NCBI RefSeq assembly: GCF_910593725.1
Contig: NZ_OU343031.1
Location: 930,001-994,000, forward strand
Direction of reading: 5' to 3'
Source: Candidatus Vallotiella hemipterorum
GTDB taxonomy: Bacteria; Pseudomonadota; Gammaproteobacteria; Burkholderiales; Burkholderiaceae
Length of the DNA stretch: 64,000 nucleotides
The position numbers and the translations under genes were made by a program. Shown in pieces: positions 44,367 through 54,875 of this stretch. Position 1 is the stretch's first letter. Each line of letters begins with the position of its first letter. The notes beneath the pieces are model-generated. The model worked only from the letters and a program-made list of their open reading frames with translations. It was not told where the DNA came from and did no database searches.

Positions 44367-44924
44367 TTAGTAACCACCTTTTTTACCAATGCCAGCGAAT
44401 GGAAAGTCGTAGTTTAATTCGAATGGTTTAAACCAAGAACCAACACCAGTTTCTTTATCAATATGTCGACCGAATACTATATGTCCAGTTTGCTCAGGTG
44501 GTGCAACAAATAGATTTAAATGATACTTTCCTGGCCCGGCAAGCTTGACATTGTCACCATAGTGCGGACCATCGCTTGCGACCATTGCCATCAGCATACC
44601 CTTTTTCATATAGTTTGTTCCAGGCTTTGTTAACTTATAGCCTACTCGAAGATAGGGCATCCAATCACCTTCAGCAAACCCCGTTGGGTTATTCTTAATT
44701 ACATGGATATCCGCTTCTAGGTGAATATCGGAGTCAGACGCTTTGAGCATCAAACCCTCTGGATCCATTGTAATGGGTTGTAGATATATAGCACCGACTT
44801 CCATCCCGCCCCGGATATTTGGCTTGCCAAGTGGATACTCAGCAGCCACTACCTCTGTAGTATTGATTACTAGAGTAAATAATGCCACGGCTGTAGTAGT
44901 ACAAACTAGCCGAAAATACGCCAT
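44367..44924 (-). CDS. ftrA: FtrA, P19/Tp34-type periplasmic iron-binding protein
   Basis: The 185-residue product has a cleavable signal peptide ending near VVAAE, then the P19 fold: GGMEVGAIYLQPITMDP with a Met/Glu metal site, DIHLEADIHVIKNNPTGFAEGDWMPYLRV, KYHLNLFVAPPEQT, and VGSWFKPFELNYDFPF. It binds periplasmic ferrous iron. A ribosome-binding site (AGGGA) lies eight bases before the ATG. It is first in the operon, with a palindrome upstream at 44965-44981. Confidence 0.9.
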   Translation of the reverse strand: MAYFRLVCTTTAVALFTLVINTTEVVAAEYPLGKPNIRGGMEVGAIYLQPITMDPEGLMLKASDSDIHLEADIHVIKNNPTGFAEGDWMPYLRVGYKLTKPGTNYMKKGMLMAMVASDGPHYGDNVKLAGPGKYHLNLFVAPPEQTGHIVFGRHIDKETGVGSWFKPFELNYDFPFAGIGKKGGY

Positions 44925-44964
44925 TGATATTTTCCCTATAAAATATAGAAATAGAAATAAGAAC

Positions 44965-44981
44965 GATTCTTAATAAGAATC
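44965..44981. promoter_or_regulatory. Palindromic candidate operator before ftrA
   Basis: gattcttaataagaatc is a perfect 7-3-7 palindrome, 41 bases before the ftrA start. Size and AT-rich form resemble a Fur-type box, but the match to the classic Fur consensus is only partial, so the regulator is inferred from the iron operon. Confidence 0.45.
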
Positions 44982-45013
44982 AGTCTATCACCAATATAGT
45001 TGTTATCCAATTC

Positions 45014-45050
45014 TAGATAGACGCTATTTTAGCGTCTATCTATCTATCTC
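45014..45050. repeat. 12-bp hairpin plus TATC microsatellite upstream of ftrA
   Basis: Arms tagatagacgct (45014-45025) and agcgtctatcta (45031-45042) flank attt t; the right arm runs on into tandem TATC copies. It could be a relic terminator of a lost upstream gene or part of the ftr promoter region. Confidence 0.5.
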
Positions 45051-46250
45051 AATGGATTACATATTTTCGCCGCTTTTGCAAACTCCTAGATTATTTATAC
45101 GCCCTAGTATTTTCTTTTTAAGTTTTGATTTTTTGATTTTTTTAATAGCTTTTACTGCGTGCATCACTCACTGCATACTAGCTACCACATAACACATCAC
45201 CGATTATATCTTTAATTCGACTAACGTCGCTACACGGCATGATGCCGTTATGCTTATAATAATGGTACCGTTTAGTCTTATCGATTACTCGATGCATTGA
45301 ATTAGGAATGAAGTAGTATATTTATACAATATTTCGTAGCTATTTTAGTTTATAGATAGTTTTAAAATGTAGGTGGAAGATCGCTATGTATAGCACCTGA
45401 AAAATGCCAAGAATAGTGAATAAAGTGCTCCACCGAAAGTAACGAATTTGTCTTATTAAGCGTGTTATTGTGTTTAGTATTCTCTGTAGACACAGCTACT
45501 CTTTATGGCCGAAATAAACAAAAGTGTACTTTAATTTTTGGGTAAACATATAGTTTAGCAAGGAACTTGTAACTATTTTTAGTTTAGCTCTGAAGACTAG
45601 AGAGTCTATATATGAGTATAAATTTCGAGCAAATTAACCTAATCTATAGGTATAAGAAGAATATACTTCTCCGCTATTTACCTGGCAATGTAAATATAAA
45701 TATATTGAAATAATTCAATGACTTTGATCAGGTGTCTTTTTAAATTGATATCTGATTGCGTATTTGATTAACTGCGCTTAATAGATGTACTACTAGCGTA
45801 GTAACTAGCTGGATAGTGCTATAGCAATCAGTATCTATACCGCTCTGGTATAGAGGGATTTATGCGAGCAGAAGCTTTTGATAGGAGTATGGGGCCGGAA
45901 TGTGAGAGCAAGATTCTGATAGCCTGGCATCGTATTAAGTTAATTATCAATCTACCGCTTGTATAATAGCGCCTCCTAGATCTACCGGGCAATATATTTC
46001 TTTATATTAGCTATAATAATACCAGTTTCCAAGGCGCTTGATTAATCTTAACTATATTAATGCTTACTTCATTAGTGGCTGCATATTACATAGTGCACTA
46101 ACTTTAGTAATTGGAGCACTTTTTTAGGAACTAGAGAATTTGACTTCTCTCCATCGCAATACGTTTTTTAAATTTATATTTAATACGGGGCTAGTAGGTT
46201 TAAGCGCAAGCTGATTATGATTGGTTCATCGTAATTGCACGTTTGTAATA
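45051..46250. other. Gene-free spacer (1.2 kb) between ftr operon and ihfA
   Basis: No credible gene. In Burkholderia a MerR-family regulator and a tRNA-Pro follow ihfA; I found neither here. A less AT-rich patch around 45860-45960 may be decayed coding DNA. Confidence 0.45.
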
Positions 46251-46535
46251 CTAAACCCTGACCTGCGCTTTTAATTTTTGACTAGCATGGAATGTTACTA
46301 CACGCCGAGCTGTAATCGGGATAGACTTTCCAGTCTTCGGATTACGTCCCGGACGTTGTGGCTTGTCGCGTAACTGGAAGTTTCCAAATCCAGATAGTTT
46401 AATGTTTTTACCATTTTCTAGCGCATCCCGAATTGCTCCAAAAAACGCTTCGACCATATCTTTTGCCTCTCGCTTATTTAGCCCAACCTGATTGAGTAAC
46501 AACTCAGCTAGCTCAGCTTTTGTCAACGTTGGCAT
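46251..46535 (-). CDS. ihfA: Integration host factor subunit alpha
   Basis: IHF-alpha bends DNA as a heterodimer with IHF-beta. The 94-residue product from ATG 46535 begins [12 protein letters not shown] and has [36 protein letters not shown] with the DNA-intercalating Pro, and [13 protein letters not shown]. The frame could start at a GTG at 46586, but that would add a hydrophobic stretch ([12 protein letters not shown]) foreign to the family. It is last in the thrS-to-ihfA block. Confidence 0.93.
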   Translation of the reverse strand: MPTLTKAELAELLLNQVGLNKREAKDMVEAFFGAIRDALENGKNIKLSGFGNFQLRDKPQRPGRNPKTGKSIPITARRVVTFHASQKLKAQVRV

Positions 46536-46684
46536 CTCAGATAAAACTAGATTAACTATCAGTAAGGTTAGTGCTACTTGTTGCACTGCGTTGCGTAAAA
46601 CAAGGTGCCTCGAATTTAATCGAGTTCATGAGATACTAATTGCATAAAAGTAGTTGTTAGTTTTTTGATCGAAGCGGATTTAAT

Positions 46685-49153
46685 TCAGCTGCGCAATCTT
46701 GCGCCAAAAACTTTTGATAAATGTGTTGCCAAAGTTTTAATGGCGAGCGCAATCGTCTCGTCTCGCAGGGGCTTATCAGTATCTTGTAGAGTTATCCGGA
46801 ATGCAAGACTCTTCTCATCAGCCGATAGCTCACCTAAAATCGTGCCGAAATTGGTTTGCTTAGCATCAAATTTATAATGGAATTCATCGAATAGCACCAT
46901 TTTTTGCGCGAACCGGAGTGCGTTATTATTAAGCCTAGCTTGCGTAAATTCATCAAGTATAGATTGGACTTCTACATTTCGACGCACAATTACTGAGATA
47001 TCACGATGCACCGGTGGAAATTTAGAGATACTAGTTACGTTTGGTAAAGCACACGTAACTACCGCATCAGCCTCAATCTCGAACAATACCGGCGTATGCG
47101 AAAAATTATACTTTCGTAGTAAACATGGATGTAGATCACCGATCCAACCGATTATATGACCATTAATCTCTATCCTAGCACTGCGACCGGGGTGTAATGC
47201 CGGATGTAGGGCTTTAATAAAACGGGGTAAGGTAGGCGCACATAGTGCCTGAACGTCGCCCTTCACGTCAAAGAAATCAACATGTCGTGCCGACACTCCC
47301 CATTGTGCGTCAACAACTGGGCCATAAGCAAGCGCGCCAATCATTTTTGGCTGGGCAAAGCTTTTTACTGTTAATTCGCTTTCTTTTACTGACAGATCTT
47401 TACGAAATACCCGCCCAACCTCAAATATACGTACACGCGACGCTCGGCGATTTAGATTATACTGTAGTATTTTAACTAAGCTGCCAAATAATGTGGAGCG
47501 TATTACCGATAGCTGACTTGAGATCGGATTGAGTAGCGAAATAGGGTGCTCATTACCAGCAAAATCTCTCTCTGACTCAGCGTCGACAAAACTAAAATTA
47601 ACTGTTTCTGTATAATCACGCGCCGCTAGCGCATGACGCAATGCATGAATGGAGCGCTGCCCCCCTTTCATAACCCGTATTTTACTTGCTGCTACCGGTA
47701 GATTTAAAGGAATCTTTTCGTATCCCCAGATACGGGCAATCTCTTCAATTAAATCTTCTTCGATCTCGATATCAAAACGGTAAGTTGGAGGCGTTACAAT
47801 AAACTCGTCACCGTCTGATAAGCGCTTAAACGATAGATTTAAGCGCTTGAAAATGCTATCAACCTCATTAGAATTAAATGGAACGCCAATAATCCTGTTT
47901 GCTTGTGATACTCGCATTGAGACAGGTTTACTCTGTGGTAGATTAATAATCTGATCTTCTACTGGACCCGCGTTGCCACCACAGATTATCGTAATTAAGT
48001 ATGTCAAGTACTCAATGTGTTCAACAATAGTTGCATAATCGACCCCTCGCTCGAAGCGATATGCCGCATCAGTCAAGATATTATAGTGGCTAGCTCGTCC
48101 GCGAATGCTATCTGGCCACCAAAATGCCGCCTCCAAATAGATATGCTTTGTCTTAAACGTTACCGCTGTATTGTCACCGCCCATAATACCAGCCAAACTC
48201 TCCACGCGTCCCTGATTATTGGCGATTACGCCAACTGTTTCATCTAGGCACACTGTATTGCCATTAAGCAATTTCAGTGTTTCTCCACGCCTTCCCCAAC
48301 GTACGTGTAAGCCGCCATTAATTTTATCTAGATCAAATATATGTGATGGACGCCCAAGCTCAAGCATCACATAGTTTGAAATATCGACTAGCGCTGAAAT
48401 GCTATGCTGGCCTGCTTGTTCCAAGCGTTGAACCATCCATAAAGGCGTACTAGTCCGAGGATTAATATCTCGGATTACTCGGCCAGAAAATCGTCCGCAA
48501 AGCTGAGGAGCATCAATGCGAACTGGCAAGCTTATATTGCAAGTAACTGGAACGAGGTTGTAAAAGACGGAGTTAAGTCGTGCACCGGTAAGTGCAGCCG
48601 TCTCGCGTGCAATACCAAATACTGATAAGCAATCAGACCTGTTCGGTGTCGGCTTAATCTTAAAAATTATGTCACTAAGTTGCAACACGTCACGGATATC
48701 ACATCCTATCGGGGTATCCTTTGATAGAATCAGTAATTCACTATAGTTGTCTGATAATTTTAGTTCACCAGCTGAACATAGCATTCCCTGGCTTTCGAGG
48801 CCGCGCAACTTTAATGGTTTAATCTCGATGGGCTCACCACCCTCTTCCTTAGGCGGTAATATTGCACCGACTAACGCTGTTGGTACTTTAATATCGGGTG
48901 CCACATTCGGTGCACCACACACGATTGTTAATTCCTGCCCCGTACCAACATCAACTTGGCAGAGTTTTAGATTATCTGCATTCGGATGTCTAATAACTTG
49001 AAGTACTTTTCCAATAACAATTTTTGATGTCGGCGGTACCACTGGCAACAGTGCCTCAACTTCGAGACCCGCCATCGTCAGCAGACGCGACAGCGCATCA
49101 GTCGATAATTGTGGGTTAACAAAGCTTCTTAACCAGGATTCGGCAAATTGCAT
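46685..49153 (-). CDS. pheT: Phenylalanyl-tRNA synthetase beta subunit
   Basis: The 822-residue product is full length: tRNA-binding OB domain ([20 protein letters not shown]), B3/B4 editing domain, B5 domain ([15 protein letters not shown]), core with FNF-type [17 protein letters not shown], and the C-terminal FDX-ACB domain ([17 protein letters not shown]). It forms the alpha2-beta2 enzyme with PheS, 24 bases upstream. Confidence 0.96.
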   Translation of the reverse strand: MQFAESWLRSFVNPQLSTDALSRLLTMAGLEVEALLPVVPPTSKIVIGKVLQVIRHPNADNLKLCQVDVGTGQELTIVCGAPNVAPDIKVPTALVGAILPPKEEGGEPIEIKPLKLRGLESQGMLCSAGELKLSDNYSELLILSKDTPIGCDIRDVLQLSDIIFKIKPTPNRSDCLSVFGIARETAALTGARLNSVFYNLVPVTCNISLPVRIDAPQLCGRFSGRVIRDINPRTSTPLWMVQRLEQAGQHSISALVDISNYVMLELGRPSHIFDLDKINGGLHVRWGRRGETLKLLNGNTVCLDETVGVIANNQGRVESLAGIMGGDNTAVTFKTKHIYLEAAFWWPDSIRGRASHYNILTDAAYRFERGVDYATIVEHIEYLTYLITIICGGNAGPVEDQIINLPQSKPVSMRVSQANRIIGVPFNSNEVDSIFKRLNLSFKRLSDGDEFIVTPPTYRFDIEIEEDLIEEIARIWGYEKIPLNLPVAASKIRVMKGGQRSIHALRHALAARDYTETVNFSFVDAESERDFAGNEHPISLLNPISSQLSVIRSTLFGSLVKILQYNLNRRASRVRIFEVGRVFRKDLSVKESELTVKSFAQPKMIGALAYGPVVDAQWGVSARHVDFFDVKGDVQALCAPTLPRFIKALHPALHPGRSARIEINGHIIGWIGDLHPCLLRKYNFSHTPVLFEIEADAVVTCALPNVTSISKFPPVHRDISVIVRRNVEVQSILDEFTQARLNNNALRFAQKMVLFDEFHYKFDAKQTNFGTILGELSADEKSLAFRITLQDTDKPLRDETIALAIKTLATHLSKVFGARLRS

Positions 49154-49177
49154 AAAGTGGTCAATAAAAAAATTGAA

Positions 49178-50203
49178 TTAGATAAATTGACGAAGAAAAC
49201 GCAGATCACCATCGAAAAAAGTACGCAAGTCGTCTACACCGTAGAGCAGCATTGCTAGTCGGTCAAGACCACTGCCAAATGCAAAGCCAATATAGCGCTT
49301 GAGATCAAGCCCCATATTACGCAACACGTTTGGATGTACTTGTCCAGCCCCAGAAATTTCGAGCCAGCGCCTAGCGTTTCTGCCATACTCGAATCTTATA
49401 TCGATCTCGGCGGATGGTTCAGTAAATGGAAAGTATGATGGACGAAAACGCACAAGGATATCGTTTCTTCCAAAAAAATTTTTTAGGAAGTCTGTGTAGA
49501 CTCCTTTTAAGTCTGCGAAACTAATATTTTTATCGATCCATAGCCCTTCAACCTGGTTGAACATTGGGGAATGTGTTGAACTGCTATCAACACGATAAGC
49601 GCGCCCAGGGAAAATACTTTTGATTGGTGGATTTTTCATCCGCGCATACCGGACTTGCATTGGGCTTGTATGTGTACGCAGCAATAATGCTTTACCCTGC
49701 TCGTCTTTGACGTCTAAATAGAAAGTATCCTGCATCGAGCGTGCGGGATGGTTTTCTGGGCTATTTAGCGCAGTAAAGTTATACCAATCAGTTTCTATTT
49801 CAGGGCCATCGACTACATCGAAGCCCATTGAATTAAAAATCTGCTCGATTCGCTCCCAGGTTTGCATTACTGGATGCAAACTGCCTATACCTGAGCATCG
49901 CCCGGGCAGCGTTACATCAACCGCCTCTTCCTCTAGGCGCTGATTCATTAAGGCATCGGCAAACGCTTGTCGCCGGGCGTTTAGTGCTATCTTAACTTTC
50001 TGTTTAGCAGCGTTAATAAGAGCACCTTCGCTTTTCCGAATCTCCGGCTCTAGCTGCTTACTTAAGCTTTTGAGCAATTTCGTTAATGCACCGGCCTTGC
50101 CAAGAAAGCGCGCTTTTTCATTTTCGAGCGTCACGGTGTCTGCGGCATTGGCAAAAGCGCGCTGTGCATCAGTGACAATACGCTTAAGATCAAGAGATCC
50201 CAT
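49178..50203 (-). CDS. pheS: Phenylalanyl-tRNA synthetase alpha subunit
   Basis: Catalytic class II subunit, 341 residues. N-terminal coiled coil, then [51 protein letters not shown] and the motif 3 stretch [20 protein letters not shown]. The leader between rplT and pheS carries an intrinsic terminator, so transcription into pheS must pass it. Confidence 0.96.
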   Translation of the reverse strand: MGSLDLKRIVTDAQRAFANAADTVTLENEKARFLGKAGALTKLLKSLSKQLEPEIRKSEGALINAAKQKVKIALNARRQAFADALMNQRLEEEAVDVTLPGRCSGIGSLHPVMQTWERIEQIFNSMGFDVVDGPEIETDWYNFTALNSPENHPARSMQDTFYLDVKDEQGKALLLRTHTSPMQVRYARMKNPPIKSIFPGRAYRVDSSSTHSPMFNQVEGLWIDKNISFADLKGVYTDFLKNFFGRNDILVRFRPSYFPFTEPSAEIDIRFEYGRNARRWLEISGAGQVHPNVLRNMGLDLKRYIGFAFGSGLDRLAMLLYGVDDLRTFFDGDLRFLRQFI

Positions 50204-50246
50204 AATTCCAACGTTTGTCTATAAATAAAAGACGTTCAGCCAAGAA

Positions 50247-50279
50247 AAAACGGGGGCTCTAGCAAAAGCCCCCCGTTTT
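50247..50279 (-). terminator. Terminator/attenuator upstream of pheS
   Basis: On the minus strand a GC-rich stem (AAAACGGGGGGCT against AGCCCCCGTTTT, with one bulged G) is followed by TTTTTT. It lies between rplT and pheS, where E. coli has the pheST attenuator. It could be an attenuator or just the end of the infC-rpmI-rplT transcript. Confidence 0.8.
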
Positions 50280-50291
50280 AGCCTTAGAATT

Positions 50292-50342
50292 TCAGGCAGC
50301 TCGATCTGCGAAATACGACCAAACTGGTTGGGTATTAAACAT
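50292..50342 (-). CDS. Possible pheS leader peptide, 16 codons
   Basis: An ATG right after rplT opens the frame MFNTQPVWSYFADRAA followed by TGA, ending 13 bases before the attenuator-like stem. It has two Phe, one Trp and one Tyr among 16 residues. E. coli pheST is controlled by a Phe-rich leader (PheM). No ribosome-binding site is visible and the Phe content is low, so this remains a weak candidate. Confidence 0.25.
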   Translation of the reverse strand: MFNTQPVWSYFADRAA

Positions 50343-50353
50343 TATTATTGCGA

Positions 50354-50713
50354 TTAGTGGGCAACAGCAGCTTTTACCTGACTTACAATAGTAGAAAAGG
50401 CCTCTGTATCGAATAGCGCTATATCAGCAAGCACCTTACGATCAAGCTCGCTTGATACTTTTTTTAGGCCATTCATGAACATGCTATAGGTAATACCGTG
50501 TTGACGCGCTGCTGCATTGATACGTGCAATCCATAGGCGCCGAAAAAGGCGCTTTCTGTTTCGGCGATCGCGGTATGCGTACTGACCGGCACGCATAACC
50601 GCCTGCTTTGCAATCCGAAACACACTATTTCGACGACCACGATAGCCCTTCGCAAGGTTAATAATCTTTTTGTGACGGGCCCGTGCGGTAACCCCACGTT
50701 TAACTCGCGGCAT
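50354..50713 (-). CDS. rplT: Ribosomal protein bL20
   Basis: 119 residues, starting [20 protein letters not shown], with [21 protein letters not shown] and [19 protein letters not shown]. It binds 23S rRNA early in 50S assembly and in E. coli also represses its own operon. It lies 28 bases after rpmI. A ribosome-binding site (AGGAG) is visible. Confidence 0.97.
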   Translation of the reverse strand: MPRVKRGVTARARHKKIINLAKGYRGRRNSVFRIAKQAVMRAGQYAYRDRRNRKRLFRRLWIARINAAARQHGITYSMFMNGLKKVSSELDRKVLADIALFDTEAFSTIVSQVKAAVAH

Positions 50714-50741
50714 ATTTATCTCCTATGAGTTCGATTTAGAG

Positions 50742-50939
50742 TTACGCAAACGGCATCATTGCACGAACAGAACTAATATCTGACGCATGAACATCTGTGC
50801 TGCCACGCAGGTGGCGCTTGTTCTTCGTCGTTTTTTTCGTTAGGATATGACGCTTAAAGGCTTGACCACGCTTCACGGTTCCACCCGGACGCACGACAAA
50901 GCGCTTAGACGCACTTTTTTTGGTTTTTATCTTAGGCAT
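50742..50939 (-). CDS. rpmI: Ribosomal protein bL35
   Basis: 65 residues from ATG 50939: [19 protein letters not shown], then [20 protein letters not shown] and RAMMPFA. The frame is open to 51011, but the extra residues are not part of the family. A GGAG ribosome-binding site (ctggagtggt) supports the shorter start. Confidence 0.96.
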   Translation of the reverse strand: MPKIKTKKSASKRFVVRPGGTVKRGQAFKRHILTKKTTKNKRHLRGSTDVHASDISSVRAMMPFA

Positions 50940-51130
50940 TACTACCACTCCAGTTTTTATGGATACAGGTGTGCGGCTAAAGATTTTACCCTTACAAGTT
51001 CTAAGAACCACCTATAGTTTTCGTATGTGATTACTTGAGGTAGGTGACTTTCTTATGAGACGAAGTTGTGTGTTTGAGACGTAGACTCGTATCGTAAGCA
51101 GTAATATGCTGCGTGCATAATTTACATTTA

Positions 51131-51655
51131 TCACTTCTTCTTTTTGGGGGCGAGTACCATAACCATCTGACGACCTTCCATTTTTGGCATTTGCTCAACC
51201 TGACCATAATCATCTAGATCTTGTCGAAGACGGCCTAGCATGCGTGCGCCAATTTCTTGATGAGCCATTTCGCGGCCACGAAAACGTAACGTAACTTTCG
51301 TCTTGTCACCCTCTTCAAGAAATCTTATTAAATTTCGTAGCTTGACATTGTAATCACCATCATCGGTGCCTGGTCGGAACTTAACCTCCTTTACCTGGAT
51401 CACTTTTTGCTTCAGCTTCGCTTCATGCTGCTTTTTGGATTCTTGATATTTAAACTTGCCATAGTCCATTAAGCGGCATACAGGTGGGTGAGCCTGCGGA
51501 GCAATCTCGACAAGATCGACGTTTTGCTGTTCCGATAAATGGAATGCTTCGGCCAGCTTTACGACACCAATGGGTTCTCCATCAACCCCAACTAAACGCA
51601 CTTCCGGTGCGTTAATCTCACCATTGAGACGGTTTAACGATTTATCAGTAGCGAT
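51131..51655 (-). CDS. infC: Translation initiation factor IF-3, ATC start codon
   Basis: IF-3 checks start-codon pairing and keeps 30S subunits free. The reading frame continues upstream of the first GTG at 51601 as [20 protein letters not shown], the true IF-3 N-terminus, and begins at an ATC codon (51653-51655) with AGGAAA about eight bases upstream. A non-canonical start is the known basis of IF-3 self-regulation. Other family stretches: [20 protein letters not shown] and [19 protein letters not shown]; the C-terminus is [16 protein letters not shown]. Total 174 residues. Confidence 0.93.
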   Translation of the reverse strand: MATDKSLNRLNGEINAPEVRLVGVDGEPIGVVKLAEAFHLSEQQNVDLVEIAPQAHPPVCRLMDYGKFKYQESKKQHEAKLKQKVIQVKEVKFRPGTDDGDYNVKLRNLIRFLEEGDKTKVTLRFRGREMAHQEIGARMLGRLRQDLDDYGQVEQMPKMEGRQMVMVLAPKKKK

Positions 51656-51706
51656 GTTGAGTTTCCTATAAAAATCAAAAACTAACCGAGATATACTGCA
51701 GACGGC

Positions 51707-53614
51707 TTACTTGGATACCTGCAACTCATTATGCAGGATATTAAGAAAGGCTTCTAATGGCATCACACCTAAATTTATGCCGCTACGGGCACGAACGGCT
51801 AACGTTTGCTTATCGCGCTCTTTGTCACCAACAATTACTAGGTAAGGAACTTTTTGAAGCGCGTGTTGCCGTATTTTATAGCTAATTTTTTCGTTACGCA
51901 AATCTACAGACGCTCTAAGCCCTTGTTTTTTCAACGATTGAGCAACAATATCTGCATAAATAGCTGAATTTTCTGCAATATTTAGCACAATAACCTGTAT
52001 TGGAGCCAGCCATAGCGGCATCGCACCAGCATGGTGTTCGATAAGAATACCAAGGAAACGCTCCATTGAACCTAAAATTGCCCGGTGCAGTATTACTGGG
52101 CAGCGGCGATTATTATTTTCTGCTACATATTCTGCCCCAAGGCGCTCCGGTAGTACAAAATCTAACTGAAGCGTTCCGCACTGCCAGGACCGCCCTAGAG
52201 CATCCTTGATATGGTATTCAACTTTTGGACCATAAAAAGCCCCCTCACCATTGAGTTCCTGCCACTGTAGGCCGCACGCAGCTAGGGCCGAACGTAGACC
52301 TTGCTCAGCGCGATCCCACGCATTATCCGTACCCGCGCGTTGCGGCGGCCGTAATGCTAATTTAATATCGATCTGTTCGAAGCCGAAGTCTTTATATACG
52401 CTCATTGCTAGAGCATTAAATGATACAGACTCTGAGATTACCTGATCTTCTGTACAGAAGATATGTGCATCGTCTTGCGCAAACCCGCGTACTCGCATTA
52501 AACCATGCAGCGCACCGGAGGCCTCGTTTCGGTGGCATGAACTAAACTCAGCAAAACGCAGTGGCAGCTCTCGGTATGAATGAAGACCATAATTAAATAT
52601 CTGTACATGTCCTGGGCAGTTCATCGGCTTAATCGCGTAGTCTCGTTTCTCTGACTCCATCGTGAACATATTATTGCGATAGTTTTGCCAATGGCCAGAG
52701 CGCTCCCATAGCGAGCGCTCCATAATCATGGGCGTCTTCACCTCAAGGTAGCCAACCGCACTAAGACGATGTCTGAGGTATTGTTCTACCTGCTGCCACA
52801 ATGCCCACCCCTTAGGGTGCCAAAATACAAGCCCAGGAGCTTCTTCTTGTAGGTGAAATAAGTCTAGCTGCTTACCGAGTTTTCGATGATCACGCTTCTC
52901 AGCTTCTGAGAGCATACGGAGGTGCGAAACCTGATCCTCTTTACGTGCCCACGCTGTCCCGTAGATACGCTGTAGTTGCTCGCCACTTGAATTACCACGC
53001 CAATACGCGCCAGCTAGCTTCATCAATTTGAATACCTTAAGCTTACCTGTGGAAGGCACATGTGGTCCTCGACATAGATCTATGAAACTACCATGCGAAT
53101 ATAGCTTGATCTGCTCGCAGTGCGGAATCGACTCTATAATCTCAGCTTTATAGCGCTCGCCAATGGATTTAAAGTAGCTTGCTGCCTCTTCTCGAGATAC
53201 TACGCGCCGCAATACTGGCTCGTTTTTTTTCGCAAGTTCATGCATGCGCCGCTCTATATTTTGTAGATCTTGAGGCGTGAAGGCGCGATGATAAGCAAAG
53301 TCGTAGTAAAACCCGTTTTCTATGACCGGTCCTATTGTTACCTGAGCTTGTGGAAATAGCTCTTTGACCCCATACGCAAGCAAGTGTGCTGTTGAATGGC
53401 GAATAATCTCAAGCCCCTCGGGGTCTTGATCTGTAATAATCTCAACACTAGCGTCATTCTGAATTAAGGATGACATGTCCACGAGTTCGCCATTGACCTT
53501 GCCACCAAGTGCGTCCTGAGCAATACCCGGACTAATTGATACCGCTACCTCGGCTACTGTTACCGGATGATCATATTGCCAGATAGAACCATCAGATAGT
53601 CGTACCGAAATCAT
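51707..53614 (-). CDS. thrS: Threonyl-tRNA synthetase
   Basis: 635 residues from ATG 53614 ([10 protein letters not shown]), the family's usual N-terminus, with AGGA before it; the frame is open to 53695 but the added residues are not conserved. Domains: TGS, the SAD editing domain with [10 protein letters not shown], class II core with [10 protein letters not shown] (zinc Cys) and a C-terminal anticodon-binding domain. It is first in the block, after tRNA-Val. Confidence 0.96.
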   Translation of the reverse strand: MISVRLSDGSIWQYDHPVTVAEVAVSISPGIAQDALGGKVNGELVDMSSLIQNDASVEIITDQDPEGLEIIRHSTAHLLAYGVKELFPQAQVTIGPVIENGFYYDFAYHRAFTPQDLQNIERRMHELAKKNEPVLRRVVSREEAASYFKSIGERYKAEIIESIPHCEQIKLYSHGSFIDLCRGPHVPSTGKLKVFKLMKLAGAYWRGNSSGEQLQRIYGTAWARKEDQVSHLRMLSEAEKRDHRKLGKQLDLFHLQEEAPGLVFWHPKGWALWQQVEQYLRHRLSAVGYLEVKTPMIMERSLWERSGHWQNYRNNMFTMESEKRDYAIKPMNCPGHVQIFNYGLHSYRELPLRFAEFSSCHRNEASGALHGLMRVRGFAQDDAHIFCTEDQVISESVSFNALAMSVYKDFGFEQIDIKLALRPPQRAGTDNAWDRAEQGLRSALAACGLQWQELNGEGAFYGPKVEYHIKDALGRSWQCGTLQLDFVLPERLGAEYVAENNNRRCPVILHRAILGSMERFLGILIEHHAGAMPLWLAPIQVIVLNIAENSAIYADIVAQSLKKQGLRASVDLRNEKISYKIRQHALQKVPYLVIVGDKERDKQTLAVRARSGINLGVMPLEAFLNILHNELQVSK

Positions 53615-53850
53615 TGCATTTTCCTGGCTTCCTGCCATGTATATTACGTCGTAGAAAGATAACCTCTTAAAAAGTATGGCCCTTAATAGGGCCATATCTA
53701 GTTTTAATATAGAACAAGGGTCGAAAAAGTACTTTACTGCTGTTATCCCAAAAATTTTTGCTTAAGGTTTTGGGCATCATGGTTATTTTGTTTGAAAACT
53801 GATTTTTCTCATATTTTTAGGGCATTATATTTTTAGGAATTTATATTTAT

Positions 53851-53927
53851 TGGTGGGCTCGATTGGATTCGAACCAACGACCCCCACCATGTCAAGGTGG
53901 TGCTCTAACCAACTGAGCTACAAGCCC
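53851..53927 (-). tRNA. tRNA-Val (GAC)
   Basis: 77 bases: acceptor GGGCTTG, anticodon arm CCACC-TTGACAT-GGTGG with GAC, T-arm GTTGGTTCGAATCCAAT, encoded CCA. It sits upstream of thrS as in Burkholderia. Confidence 0.96.
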
Positions 53928-54875
53928 CAAATAATCCCTAATTCTATGTAAGGTTTCATTTTATGCCAAGTGTTTTATACGGGAGATTTATATAAAACTA
54001 TAATTTTATTAATTTGATTGCCACTACAGTGCAAAAAAGTCTTTTAGACTACCTGACTAGGAAATCTTACCTAGAATGGCGTAGTTCTAACAAGAGAGTC
54101 TCGAGAGAAGGTAGTGTAATGATATTAATCGTTACATAATTTTGCGGGTACCTAGAGAAAAAGCAGCCAGGCCGCTGTAATGCAACTTCTTAAGTTAACG
54201 TAGTCGCGCTCCTTAGTTCGCTCTCCATTCTCCAGTAATCTCTTTATTAGCATCGCTATCCATAATAAAGCGCGCGTTGCAAGTTCAACACTTATCACTA
54301 AATAGGTAGAAATAGAACACTAGCGTCTCTAGAACGGCGTTTTAAATAGATACATTAAAAGGTTTGTAGACATCAGCACTTATTTATTAATTTGCATCTC
54401 ACCTCTTCAGTGCGTCACTGCCAAAGAATAAATAGTACGTTAGATAGGTCCGGCGCTTCACAGGAATACTCTAGCGCATGCAAAATCTAATTAATTAGAT
54501 TTGCTTTTAAGGGATGTTAATCCTGCTGGCTTTATTTTTTAGGGGCGTGCAGCATAAATATTTTATACTGCCATTATTAGATTATATCTAGCTTAATAAT
54601 GTACGCTATAAATTTTAGCCTTAAGTAAAAGATGTTTTTTAGATAGGCAGTATATCAAATTATAGAATTACTTGTCTACTCGACAATTATTAGTGCTGTA
54701 TTCTTATACGTAGTGCTAGACCTTTATATTTATATACTTTATTTAGGTAAATAAAAAAATATATCGTAAATCAGAAGAGTGAGCTAATTTACCAACCTAG
54801 GTTGGGCTACTGTGATTACCCTGTATTGGTGGGAGGGTATAGCACAAATTAAATATTCTTTACAAAAAGGCATGA
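53928..54875. other. Gene-free spacer between tRNA-Val and the ETF-QO gene
   Basis: 948 AT-rich bases. It should hold divergent promoters for the thrS side and the ETF-QO gene; I could not assign -35/-10 boxes with confidence. No gene relic is readable. Confidence 0.45.

Noticed and set aside
46536-46586. GTG start giving IhfA a hydrophobic N-terminal extension
   Set aside because: The extra residues are not part of the IHF family and the ATG at 46535 gives the normal N-terminus.
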